Positions 1 to 9,639 of a stretch of DNA of 64,000 bases are shown here, one piece after another (the stretch's first letter is position 1; each line of letters opens with the position of its first letter). The DNA lies in assembly GCA_021014325.1 (NCBI GenBank), contig CM037464.1:3565127-3629126 (forward strand), read 5' to 3'. The notes under the pieces are model-generated. The model saw only the letters and a program-made list of their open reading frames with translations, did not search any database and was not told the origin of the DNA. Both the position numbers and the translations under genes were made by a program. The DNA comes from Plazaster borealis. Taxonomy: Eukaryota > Echinodermata > Asteroidea > Forcipulatida > Labidiasteridae.

Positions 1-59
1 TTAAAATTTTACTCAACAGAACATTTTTGCTAAGACCAATAGTTTATTAATGATTTTTT

Positions 60-185
60 ACCAATACACCGATGTGTGTTAAGCACTTTATACTCGGTAA
101 TTTCCCGAGTACTGTGATGAACCAATCCACAGGCATACTACTCGCGTGGGATTCGAACCCACGACCTTTGCCATTGGAATCTATT
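60..185 (-). repeat. tRNA-derived SINE relic
   Basis: On the minus strand this stretch carries a B-box-like GGGTTCGAATCCCA (rc of 148-161) followed by sequence resembling the elements at 34585-34740 and 60260-60370 (shared rc of 'aatccacagg' and 'aagcac..tatac'). It is a decayed SINE in the last intron of the + strand FReD gene, not a tRNA gene: no cloverleaf can be drawn. Confidence 0.5.
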
Positions 186-278
186 TAAGAACAATTTGTT
201 TGAAAAGGCACCATTCTATCAGCCCCAGCTTGTCCAGAAATTCTGGAAATCAAAATAGTCTATCTCTCTATCTCCAAG

Positions 279-532
279 GTAACTCGATGGGTGGCCTCCA
301 CAACAACCAGCCCTTCTCGACCAAAGACAGAGACAACGACGGATATTCCGGGAACTGTGCCGTCATGTTCCACGGTGCATGGTGGTACAACGCGTGCCAC
401 TTGTCCAACCTCAACGGGGAGTACCTCGGCGGCCTTACGGTTGAGTTTTCCAGGGGAGTCAACTGGAAGAGCTGGAAAGGCTTTCTCTACTCGCTCAAAA
501 CCACCGAGATGAAGATCAGAATGAAACAGTAA
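279..532 (+). CDS. Fibrinogen-related (FReD) protein, C-terminal exon (partial gene)
   Basis: Last coding exon of a FReD protein whose earlier exons lie left of the window. It starts after a tctccaag acceptor in phase 1 (codon for the G of GNSM is split), the same phase as the matching exon of the minus-strand neighbour, and ends at TAA 530-532. The translation has the FReD calcium loop FSTKDRDND, the paired Cys of [16 protein letters not shown], the [10 protein letters not shown] turn and the terminal GVNWKSWKG...[10 protein letters not shown] block. FReD domains occur in ficolins, tachylectin-5, MFAP4-like and FREP proteins, usually secreted and sugar- or acetyl-group-binding; the ligand here is unknown. 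The exon is intact. The gene is convergent with the minus-strand FReD gene ending at 4102. Confidence 0.92.
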
Positions 533-567
533 ATCACGATAAGCTGTAGTCTCGGTGAAAGACCTTA

Positions 568-735
568 TCTTGTTGATTTGTGTCACAATTTTGCCCACGA
601 GAGGGCGCTTTCATCCCTGACTAGCTTTCACCACACGACTCTAAAGAGATTCTTGGAGCGGTTCGTGTGGAGAGCACAGAGTGTTCGTGGATGATAGCGC
701 CCTCTCGTGGGGAAAATTGTAACAAATCAACAAGA
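568..735. mobile_element. MITE with ~45-bp inverted ends
   Basis: The ends are near-perfect inverted repeats (568-612 against 690-735) containing CACGAGAGGGCGC. It sits about 35 bp after the FReD stop codon, so it probably lies in the 3' UTR. The GAGGGCGC end motif also occurs in the nested element near 63740. Confidence 0.75.
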
Positions 736-840
736 GTACCGTGGCTCCAGGATGTAAGGATTTCGGGATGAGAAAGTTCAGTTCAGATGCACATTTAATG
801 TCATTACGATGGATAATAATGACAAGTTCACAGTTTGGTA

Positions 841-970
841 CACTCTAAAAACTCCCGGGTCAGAATTGATCCGGATCCGGGTCCCGTGGGGCCCTGACCC
901 ATTACTGGGTCAGTATGACCCGGAATCTGTGTCAAAAACTGCCCAGAAATGGGTCCAAAAAATGGGTTTC
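841..970. mobile_element. GGGTCA-rich MITE, one end
   Basis: Begins CACTCTAAAAACTCCCGGGT and is filled with GGGTCA/TGACCC hexamers. It matches the ends of the fuller copies at 61471-61742 and 55745-55949. The other end is missing or replaced by other repeat sequence after about 970. Confidence 0.7.
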
Positions 971-1324
971 ACAGGTTAGTTTTATGGTATATATCTACAA
1001 CTATATAGGATTGAAACAAACAGTGGGTTCCATGTACCAAACGTATCCAATTACTTTTAACAACATTTATTTCTGGGGGTTAATAACGTGAATGACAGGT
1101 AAGGAGCATCGTTTACAAAGTTGTTGTCTGACCGTTGAATCTGTATGCCCCTACTCCAACTTGCAAACAATGCACAACAGTGACTGGGGACTCACCTATA
1201 AATAACATAACAGCGTCACTGCGTCATAAAAGCATATTAATTTGGCTCAGTGGGGTTCGGGTAAGAATGGATGAGAACATGCTTTCATGGATGGGGCATG
1301 TTTGATAGTAATTCAGAGAAATTT

Positions 1325-1496
1325 TAAGAAGAAACTGTAGATAGTAAACTTGCGGGTACAACCATGTGTATATCTCTTTGTGGAAGTGTTGGCTCTGAAA
1401 AGAGCCGGTGTGGTCTCGACGTTTCGAACAGAATACTGTGCTCGTCTTCAGGAGTTGTGCCCGCAAGTTTACTATTTATTTATAGTTTCTTCTTAT
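1325..1496. mobile_element. Foldback element
   Basis: Inverted ends: 1325-1356 (TAAGAAGAAACTGTAGATAG, then GTAAACTTGCGGG) against 1459-1496. The interior holds a GACGTTTCGA motif that recurs at about 3605 and 28700. Non-coding. The rest of 970-2380 shows fragments of dispersed repeats and AT-rich sequence but no supportable gene. Confidence 0.6.
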
Positions 1497-2382
1497 TTTT
1501 CCACACCATGCAAAGGTTCAAACAACTCTTACAGAGAAATGTTGTTGGTGGTCTGTCTTGAGCCAGCAACGCGTCGGGTATTGCCTCTTCCTGAGAAGAT
1601 CGCGAAGGGGTGTCTTTGGTTTTCGGTTATTTTATTTTTGTATGTTGTACTCTAGTGTTGTCTGTTCATTGTTAAATGTTCTGTCTGTCCAATATGGAAA
1701 AACCTTAAAAGCACTGAGCTTCTTTCTGTATAAATTTATATGAATTTCTGTACAACGTAATATCAAATACATATAAGGCGTATTAATTCTGGAAAGTTGT
1801 AATGTATATGTACCTTGTTCATGTATATTCTTTTAGTAAGTGTGAAATAAATGTCAAAATGTAAAATGTCAAAAATGTCAAGTCTTCGGTACCAGTAACC
1901 TACTTGACGCCCTCAACGGAACGATTCCTGATCACAAGCTGTCATTAAGGCCCGACAATGCTCTTCATATCAATGATTGAAAGCAATCATGGAAACTATT
2001 AATGAGCCTTGGTACAATTGCCTCTGAGCGAATCTGCTGTAATTTCTGGCTTCACAGCTAAGGCTTGTGTGTGTGGTGATGTTACCGAAATCACCCATTC
2101 CTTTATTCAAATGCATAATGTATGTGAATATCTAATACTGAATATTTATGCATCTTTTCTTATTAGGCCAAATAAAATAAAAAACATGTTTCGCGTCCCC
2201 GCCCCCTTCCTTTTTAGAGGCCGCTTCCTTTTTTTTTCTTCTTCTTTTTTTTGAAGAAAAAAATGATACATTTTTAACGATCCCTGAGGAAAAAAATAAA
2301 TTTTAAAAATGAATCAGGTCGTATTTTATACTTAGCACACCGAAAAAAGCTGGCAACCATCTTGAAAAATAGCCTGGCCAGT

Positions 2383-2580
2383 TAGGGTTTGGGGGTTTGG
2401 GGTTGGGGGTTGGGGGGTTTCACGGGGTTGGAGGGTTTGGGGGTTTGGGGTTCGGGGGTTGGGGGGGGTTCGGGGGTTGGGGGTTGGGGGTGGGGGGTTG
2501 GGGGTTGGGGGTAGGGGGTGTTCGGGGGTTCGGGGGTTCTGGGGTTCTGGGGTTCGGGGGTTCGGGGATTCGGGGGTTTT
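2383..2580 (+). repeat. G-rich degenerate minisatellite (GGGTT/GGGGTTC)n
   Basis: About 200 bp of irregular GGGGTT, GGGGGTT and GGGGTTC units on the + strand. Each run has at least three Gs and there are dozens of runs, so the strand can form many alternative G-quadruplexes. It resembles a degenerate telomere-like repeat but lacks a regular 6-bp period. Open frames across it are compositional. Confidence 0.85.
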
Positions 2581-3137
2581 CCAAAAAGGCAGGAAGCTAA
2601 ACATGGGTTTAGTTCATTTTTACGAGGTAAGGTGGGTTTTTCTAGAATGTTTGAATCAATTGGGCTGTCTCAAAAGCCTTCAGCTACACTCTGTGGCAAG
2701 ATGGTGGGGTAGGTTACGCCACCGGCAATGAACAATCATTATGAAGTTGTCTTGATAAGACAGTCCCCAAGAACATAACTGAGTACACATTCAAGGACTA
2801 TGATAAACCCGGATCTGGCCCAATTACAAACCAATTATCGTCTGACAGTACCACAGTCTAATTGGAGATTAATCACCCCCATCTCTTTCATACTCAGGCT
2901 TCTTGTGGCCAATCTTCGTTATGTTTAATTCAAGTTAAACAATAAAAACAAACTTGATTACATGTATAAAGAATGCAGCTTATCAGTTTTGACAAAAAAA
3001 TCTATTTAAAAGGGAGAACATGAGACAATTAAACTTTTGTATATTTTTGTAATAAAGTTTACAGCAAAATTAAAATTAAAATTACAAAATATTATTATTT
3101 AAGTAGCTCAATTACTTATATCAAAACTGCATCAATA
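2581..3137. other. Intergenic, no gene seen
   Basis: AT-rich sequence between the G-rich tract and the first TTAA-type MITE. No exon, tRNA or clear repeat boundary could be supported. Confidence 0.6.
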
Positions 3138-3525
3138 AAGGTAGTGTATACTTTGGTAATTGTCAAAGACCAGTATTCTCACTTGGTGTATCCCAACATA
3201 TGCATAAAACAACAAACCTGTGAAAATTTGGGCTCAATTGGTCATCGAAGTTGCAAGAAAATAATGAAAGAAAAAACATCCTTGTTGAACAAATTTGTGT
3301 GCTTTCAGATGCCTGAGAAAGGCTTCAGGCCTGAAGTCTTTCTCAGATTCAACTATTTTAGTGAGAAATTACCTCTTTCTCAAAAACAACGTTACTTCAG
3401 ACGGAAGGGAGTCGTTTCTCAAAATGTTTTATACTATCAACATTTCTCCGTTGCGCGTTACCAAGTAAGTTTTTATGCTAATATATATTTTGAGTAATTA
3501 CCAAACGTATTCAGTGCCTTTAAGA
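3138..3525. mobile_element. TTAA-type MITE (family M1)
   Basis: Ends are AAAGGTAGTGTATACTTTGG and its inverted counterpart CCAAACG...GCCTTTAA. It shares the body (TATGCATAAAACAACAA, TTGGGCTCAATTGGTCATCG) with copies at 34091-34466, 47969-48278, 56272-56642 and 62085-62337. No ORF for a transposase. The following 3526-4100 includes a short GACGTTTCGACC repeat at about 3602 but no gene. Confidence 0.8.
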
Positions 3526-4101
3526 GGAATTTAAAAAGATAAAAATCCCAGATTGAAAATCGGTACAAATAATGTTATAATATTTCAAATAGTTAATGGC
3601 CTGACGTTTCGACCCTGGCACAGTCTTTCTCAAAGGTTGATTGAAAACACAACACACAATAACAAATATGTCAGGTTTCAGATTTTTATAATTACATTCC
3701 AGTACTTTCTTGTTTTTCTTTGTTATTTGACATCATCAGTTTTATACATATCTCGATGATCCAACGTTGATTTTCATTTGAAGTGTCTCTATAGATTTAT
3801 GGTAAATATGAGACGGAAGATAATAAGTCTTTAATATTTGTTTAAGGCTACTTATATTTCAAGAACATTTCATCACTTGAGGTTATCCTGTTTAAGTGCA
3901 GAAATAGAAAAAACGCCCACGGTTTTGTTAAGGACTGTATGCACTTTATTACGATAACGGCGATTAAAATAATCTATGTTAGGTTTAAAGGCTAATTTCC
4001 CGACTTTTAAAGATTTTCAAACGGAAACTATGTTATCTCTAGGATTGGTACTGGTATGACTTTAATTAGTGAGCGGCAACATAGTGAGTGGTATGGTGTT
4101 A

Positions 4102-4351
4102 TTATTGTGGAGTGGGTCGTATTTTCATCTCTGAGGTTTTGAGTGAGTAATAATTCCCCTTCCAGTCATACCAATAGACTCCCTTGGAAGATTGAGTCGT
4201 GGTCCCACGGAGATACTTCCCGTTTAGATTGGAACGGAGGCAGGTATTGTACCACCAGGCGCCGTGGAAGGCCTGGGCACAGTTCCTGCGGTGTGCATCG
4301 TTGTCTCACTAGTAGAGAACTGCTGGTTATTGTGGTGCGTCAGCGAGTCAG
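4102..4351 (-). pseudogene. FReD gene exon 4, frameshifted in the calcium loop
   Basis: Acceptor TTTGTTTCAG at 4352-4361, phase 1. The first part reads [15 protein letters not shown]; the rest, [15 protein letters not shown]...SNLNGKYL...[17 protein letters not shown] and stop TAA 4102-4104, is in another frame. Compared with the intact exon at 279-532, four bases are missing near 4305-4311, within a GAGA-like stretch, exactly where the KDRDND calcium residues are encoded. Everything after the lesion is otherwise well conserved, so the lesion is recent or is a sequencing or assembly error. Confidence 0.85.
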
Positions 4352-7198
4352 CTGAAACAAATAAAGATGCTTTAACTTTACAGGACGCGTGAGAAAAAAA
4401 ACTTGGGGGGGGGCTGATTAAGCTAATGCTCGTTTTATTCTACTAGGCCTACTTGTTGTCTAATTTTCAACTTTAACCTAGCAACAACTTTGAAACGTTT
4501 ATGGATTAAATAAATTGTCTCCAAAAGTAAGGATCACTATATGAATAGGAAACTTTTTTAAGGTTTTGAGCCCAATAAATCAACATTAACATGTATTTTT
4601 CTCGAAAACTGAATTTAAACATTGCCCATTTTGTACTATCGAGGACATCAGAACCACCGTAACCTCTTTGAATTCATTTTCTTTGTATAAATTGTTTAAC
4701 ACAAAGATTACTTAAAAACCAAAGACCCATCAAAAGGTCAATTTTTGACAAATGCAAAAACACAAGTTCCTTTTAGTTTCTTTTCTCAATACATTTGCGG
4801 GAATGATACTGATTTATTACCTGCGGTTCCTGAGTAACTTCCCAACGTCAGCCTGTAGTTGTCTCTCACATCGGCGATGCTGAACGAGTCATAGGCGGCA
4901 TACCTGGATTCGTTTTCGAAGTCCGAGAGATCTACGTGGAGTTCGTAATCTCCCTGAGCGGTAAAACGGTGCAAGTTGTCATTACCGAGCCAAAACTCTC
5001 CCTCTAGATTCCCAAAGCCCCGGCTGTAGTTGGCAAAGTCCAAAAAGAAATCAACACTGCCGTCCTTCCGACGCTGAAACACCTATAATTACCAAAATGT
5101 TCAACCAATTTTAATGATACACATAACATGATTTAGATAATATGCAACCCCTACCCCTCAACAAAGGATAAGAAAGCAAAAGCCAGCTCAAACAATGTCA
5201 TTTTTTGAACTGTGTATTGATATTGCTTTGTTATATAGCATTTTTTCTTATTTGGTATGATACATCAACTGTAAAAGTCTGTTACTGTACCCATATTGTA
5301 AAGTTAAAGCTTGGTGATGTGAATAAACTTTATTTTGCAAAATGATGTTTTCCTATCTATTTTGTACGCCTATCAATTATACTGACTGAGTCTTAAACGC
5401 ACGTTTAAAACCTTGCAGTGTCGTGGCCATGCGATAAAGGACATCGCCTTCGGCTCGGTCCTCTATCGCACTGCGGCGTGCGTTTAAAACCTCGTCGCAA
5501 CTCTTTTATTCCCTGATTTTAATTTTAGTAATGGAATCGAAAACCTTTCGTTGGTTTTATTATAATATTTCAAAATGATTGAAATTCTTACCGTCCACCC
5601 TCCGCCATCTGTCTCCATATCACAATACACCTGGAAAGCCTCACCGGAGTCTAGAGGTTGAACCGTGTACACGCCACTCATCGATACACCCCTCGCAAGA
5701 ATCTCAGAACAATCCTTTGGAAGGGCAACTGTGCAAGTGTGTTAAAACCAAAACAGTTGCTTTTCAGTCCCATATCTGCAATTACTTAATTAATTCTCAT
5801 GATTTATTTCCTCCCAATCCTTTGCAAGGAAATCCCAACAGGTGAATATTGCACATGAATTAATCCAGAGTTCATTATTGGAACTACACCTATAATTTTT
5901 CCTGGGTATATAATAACTGCGGGATGTGAACCTGCGACCTCAGGATTGACGTTAAACAGTATTCTCCATCCAAACCTATCAGACACCTGTTTTTGAAAAT
6001 GCCAATAAAAGCAACACTGCTTTCTTTCCTGCTTTTCGTTTTTTGGTTTCGTTGCGTCAGCTGTACAACTCTGGTTCATGGGGGAGGTATCTTTAAATCA
6101 AATCAAGAAAGAGGACTTCACGTCAGTATGGCTTCAGGAAAAACCAACCAAACAAACAAACAAACAAACAAACAAACAAACACCCCAACGAACAAACACC
6201 CCAACAAACACCCCAACAAACACCCCAACACCCAACAAACAAACAAACAAACACCCAACACCCCCAACAAACAAACAAACAAACATTTTTTTCTGATTTG
6301 TTTAAAATATGTTGAACAAGTTTATCCAGATGTCATTTCGAGGAGGAAAATATGATTATGGAAAAATGGCTTCTTATCTAATGAAAAGAAAAATACATTC
6401 CTCATGGTGTAATGTTATGAACAATAATCACCAGTAACTTCGCAAAGGAAACAACAAACAAAGTTTTAATTTAGAGGTGGTGAATGTTGACCTTTAGTTG
6501 TCGCTGATCTTGGTGTATTGGGAAATGACAAGTAAATCGGACGTTGTGACGATGACTGTAAACAAATTAAACTTACCATGGAGGAATTTCACTAAGGTAG
6601 ATACTGAGACTTGCAGCTCTCCCAACTGTCGTCTTAGACCCTGTACCTCAGAGGTAACCATTTCTTGATTACCGCGGACTGTTACTTGCAACTCTTCCAC
6701 TTGACGCTGTGCTGTGTCTTTCAACTGGTGTGTTGTGTTTCTTAGTTCCAAAGTGACAGCAACCTTTAACTCCTCCACCTCACGTCTTGTATCTTCTTGC
6801 TCAGAGGAAACCGTTTCTTGGTTGGTCGATGCTGCAACTCGCAACTCATCCATCTTACGTATTGCGTCTCCTAGCTCAGACGAGACTGTTTCTTGATTAC
6901 CAGAGACAGCAACCTGCAACTCATTCATCTTACGTCTTGCGTCTCCTAGCTCAGAGGAAACCGTTTCTTGATTATCAGTCATGGTAACTTTCAGCTCTTC
7001 CGCCTGATGTTGTGTGTTTCTTAGCTCAGTGTAAACCATTTCTAGGTAGTTTGTTACAATACTCTTCAACTCATCTATCTTACTACTTGTATCTAGCTCA
7101 TAGGAAAACGTTTTCTGATTGCCGGAGGATGCAACTTGTAGTTCAGCTTGAGACTTCACGATCATAACGATCAAGAGTAAACGGATAAACAGCCCCAT
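4102..7198 (-). CDS. Secreted coiled-coil fibrinogen-related protein (4 exons, last exon frameshifted)
   Basis: Exon order on the minus strand: 7198-6577, 5728-5592, 5082-4821, 4351-4102. All introns have GT..AG ends and phases agree (1, 0, 1). The ATG at 7198 opens a hydrophobic signal peptide ([18 protein letters not shown]), then about 180 residues of heptad-rich coiled coil with internal repeats, then the FReD (start near [51 protein letters not shown]). The family is secreted and often oligomerises through such coiled coils; a lectin or immune-recognition role is inference. The final exon lacks about 4 bases in the calcium loop, so the reading frame runs into a stop about 22 codons later and loses the second Cys pair. 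The gene is therefore either a recent pseudogene, a truncated product, or affected by a sequence error. Confidence 0.85.
4821..5082 (-). CDS. FReD gene exon 3: central FReD
   Basis: 262 nt, acceptor ATTATAG, donor GCAG|GTAATA. Encodes [31 protein letters not shown], the [16 protein letters not shown] strand and [19 protein letters not shown] second copy of this exon with its flanking intron sequence is at 8155-8575. Confidence 0.9.
5592..5728 (-). CDS. FReD gene exon 2: start of the FReD
   Basis: 137 nt between acceptor TTGCACAG and donor ACG|GTAAGA. Encodes the N-terminal FRe[34 protein letters not shown]. The two Cys of this block normally form the first disulfide of the domain. Confidence 0.88.
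6143..6285. repeat. (CAAA)n / ACCCCAACAAAC microsatellite
   Basis: CAAA repeats interleaved with CACCCCAA units in intron 1 of the FReD gene. Frames through it encode only low-complexity TNKQ/PTN runs. Confidence 0.85.
6577..7198 (-). CDS. FReD gene exon 1: signal peptide and coiled coil
   Basis: 622 nt, 207 codons plus one base; donor CATG|GTAAGT. After the signal peptide the protein repeats a ~29-residue block built on [16 protein letters not shown] followed by xELxVAxSG, at least three good copies and more decayed ones. An ORF extends three codons upstream only through a TTG, so the ATG at 7196-7198 is preferred. Confidence 0.85.
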
Positions 7199-7409
7199 TG
7201 CGCTCAAAAGTCAAATGTACACGACTTCGTGTCGTCGATGTTTGGCATAGAAATTGATACATGGGAATGAGGAAGAGCCTGTTTGTAAACCCAATATATA
7301 CTTCCATACGGTTGGAAGTAGTGTGGTTTTTTTCTTCCTAAATTTAGCTAAGCTGACCTGGTAAATCCCTTCAAACGGAAACGAAGCTGAATTGTGATTT
7401 AGGGACAGC

Positions 7410-8090
7410 GTCGTCTAGAAAACATCAAAATAATTCGTACCACAGAAAATCTTAACAAGAAGGACCAATTAATACAAGTATAATATTTGTAACATTGTTG
7501 TGTAAACCTTTTTTTTGTCAATGTGCAAGCAGTGACCAATATCAAACCATGGAGGAAGGGAAACTTGACTGCCTTCTTCTCGTAAGGCCACCCTATCAGT
7601 CTCAACAGTGCACTGTGGCAAACATTAGTGCGGTAAAAATAACAAGAGTCAGTGATAATAACTCGTCGCTACGATCAGTATCCTACGATCGTCTTCAGTA
7701 ACTCATTTTGACGATGTTTCTACCGCGAATATTTTATGACATCAAATTGTGGCTAGTGATTTATTTCTGTCTTGAAAAATGTTTCGGTGCAAAGCAAGTT
7801 TTCTGCCAAACAGCTTTTCAAACTTATGCACTGGACGTGATATGAAGACCCTCCATGTAACAGTATTTTTAATTTCACATAAACTAAAATATTAAGAGCA
7901 AATGAATACGTGAGGCCAATGTTGTTTTCTGCAGTTTGGTAAGGTTAAAATTGTCGAAAGACACGGCGTAATAGGAGAAGTGTATTTAACACTGATGCAA
8001 AAATTGTTACAAACATTATTTGTCTTAAATGGTCCTTCTTGTTGAGATTTTCTGTGATAGGAATGATGTGGATATTTGTGGACTTTCGAA
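7410..8090. mobile_element. Foldback element upstream of the FReD gene
   Basis: CACAGAAAATCTTAACAAGA at 7442 is inverted at about 8038-8057, and similarity extends over about 90 bp on each side. It lies 200-900 bp upstream of the FReD start codon, so it would occupy the promoter-proximal region. Confidence 0.55.
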
Positions 8091-8302
8091 ACGTAGTTTG
8101 CTGAACTATTTATGTCATGTGTGTAGTTGACTCGTCCTATGACGTTGAATTAATTTTCTATATATAAATTGTTTAACACCGTGTAAAGATTACTAAAATC
8201 CAAAGACGAATCAAAAGGGCAATTTTTTGGCAAATGCAAAATTACAAGTGCCTATTGGTTCCTTAGCTCAATACATTTGCGGGATTGATACTGATTTATT
8301 AC

Positions 8303-8560
8303 CTGCATTTCCTAACTTCCCAAAGTCAGCCTGTAGTTGTCACTCATATCGGCGATGCTGAACGAGTCATAGACGGCATACCTGGATTCGTTTCCGAAGT
8401 CTGATAGATCTATGTGGAGTTCGTAGTCGCCCTGAGCGGTAAGACGGTGCAGGTTGTCGTTACCTAGCCAAAACTCTCCCTCTAGATTCCCAAAGCCCCG
8501 GCTGTAGTTGGCAAAGTCCAAATAGAAATCAACACTGCCGTCCTTCCGCCGCTGAAACAC
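8303..8560 (-). pseudogene. Duplicated FReD exon 3 with 4-bp deletion
   Basis: 258 nt with the same acceptor (ATTATAG) and donor (GCAG|GTAATA) as exon 3 at 4821-5082, and nearly the same translation ([15 protein letters not shown]...[18 protein letters not shown]). Four bases are missing just after LTLGS, which creates an in-frame TAG. The duplication extends into the introns, about 8155-8575 against 4672-5092. No companion exons were found nearby, so it is a remnant of a lost upstream FReD gene or an isolated segmental copy. Confidence 0.88.
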
Positions 8561-8577
8561 CTATAATTACAAATTGT

Positions 8578-9490
8578 CAAAATTTGATAAAAATGCTGTG
8601 ATTTTTTCAATGTTTTGCCTATTTTTCAAGTTTCAATGTTCTTATAAAATAGCTGATATGCCGGGTCAAGGTCAGTAAAAAGGCATCTTATCAGTAAAGC
8701 TTACTGCCTCATTTTAGAGCCTAAAACCGCGTTAAACAAATGAAAAAACATTTAATAAAAATGATGTAATTTTTTCAATTTGTTGTCTATTTACCAGTGA
8801 TTAATATTTCCAAAAAAGAATAGCTTAAATTGTGGGTTGAACTAAATAAAATGGCATCAGTAAGAGCCCACTGCCTCATTTTTTTAAGAGCCTAAAATCG
8901 CAACTTAAAAACTGGTCCAAATTTGGTAAAAATGCTGGACTTACCCCTTGTGATTTTTTTCAATTGTTGGCCTATTTTTCAAGTATCAATATTTCCAAAA
9001 ATATAGCTTATATTGTGAGTAAAATCAAATAAAAAGGCATCAGTAGAGCCTACTGCCTCATTTTAGAGCCTATAATCGCAACTTAATTTTGTTTTCAACA
9101 TTTGATAAAAATGCTAGAATAACCCTTGTGATTTTTAATTATTTTACAATCTTTCAGGTATTTTTCCCCTAATATAGTTGATTTGCTGATTCAATTAATA
9201 AAAAAAGGGCATCGATAGTGCCTACTGCCTTATTTAAGAGCTAAAAATCGCAACTTAAAAATTTGTCAAAATTTGATAAAAATGCTGTACTTAGTAGGCC
9301 TACCCCTTGTGATTTTATTTTTCTTCTTTTTTGGCCTATTTTTCCGATAGTATTATTTCCCAAATAATAGCTGATATCCTGAGTCAAATTACATAAAAAG
9401 GCATCAGTAGAGTCGACTGCATTATTTTAGAGCCTAAAACCACAATTTGTTAATTTGTCAAAACTTGATAAAATGCTGGACTTAACCCTT
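8578..9490. repeat. Tandem repeat, ~180-bp unit, about 5 copies
   Basis: Five diverged units, each with AATTTGATAAAAATGCTG, then CCTTGTGATTTTT, GGCCTATTTTTC, AAAAAGGCATCAGTAGAG, TACTGCCTCATTTTAGAGCC and TAAAATCGCAACTT. Units differ by small indels. It directly abuts the duplicated FReD exon. Confidence 0.85.
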
Positions 9491-9491
9491 C

Positions 9492-9635
9492 AGGGGTCGC
9501 TTTTCAAAAAACTCTTCCTAACTTAGGAATAGTCCTAGGCAATGCTAAGAGATAGGACTAGTCTCAAGTTAAGACCAGTTACTGGTCCTAACTTTAGATA
9601 AGACAAGTCTTATCTCTTTGTGAAATCGGCCCCTG
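9492..9635. mobile_element. Palindromic MITE (family M5)
   Basis: GGGGTCG...CTCTTCCTAACTTAGGA...CTAGTC...CGGCCCCT, largely self-complementary. Same family as 21652-21813 and 63326-63469. Confidence 0.85.
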
Positions 9636-9639
9636 TAAG

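Noticed and set aside
4143..4355. 70-codon + strand ORF
   Set aside because: Shadow of the minus-strand FReD exon 4.
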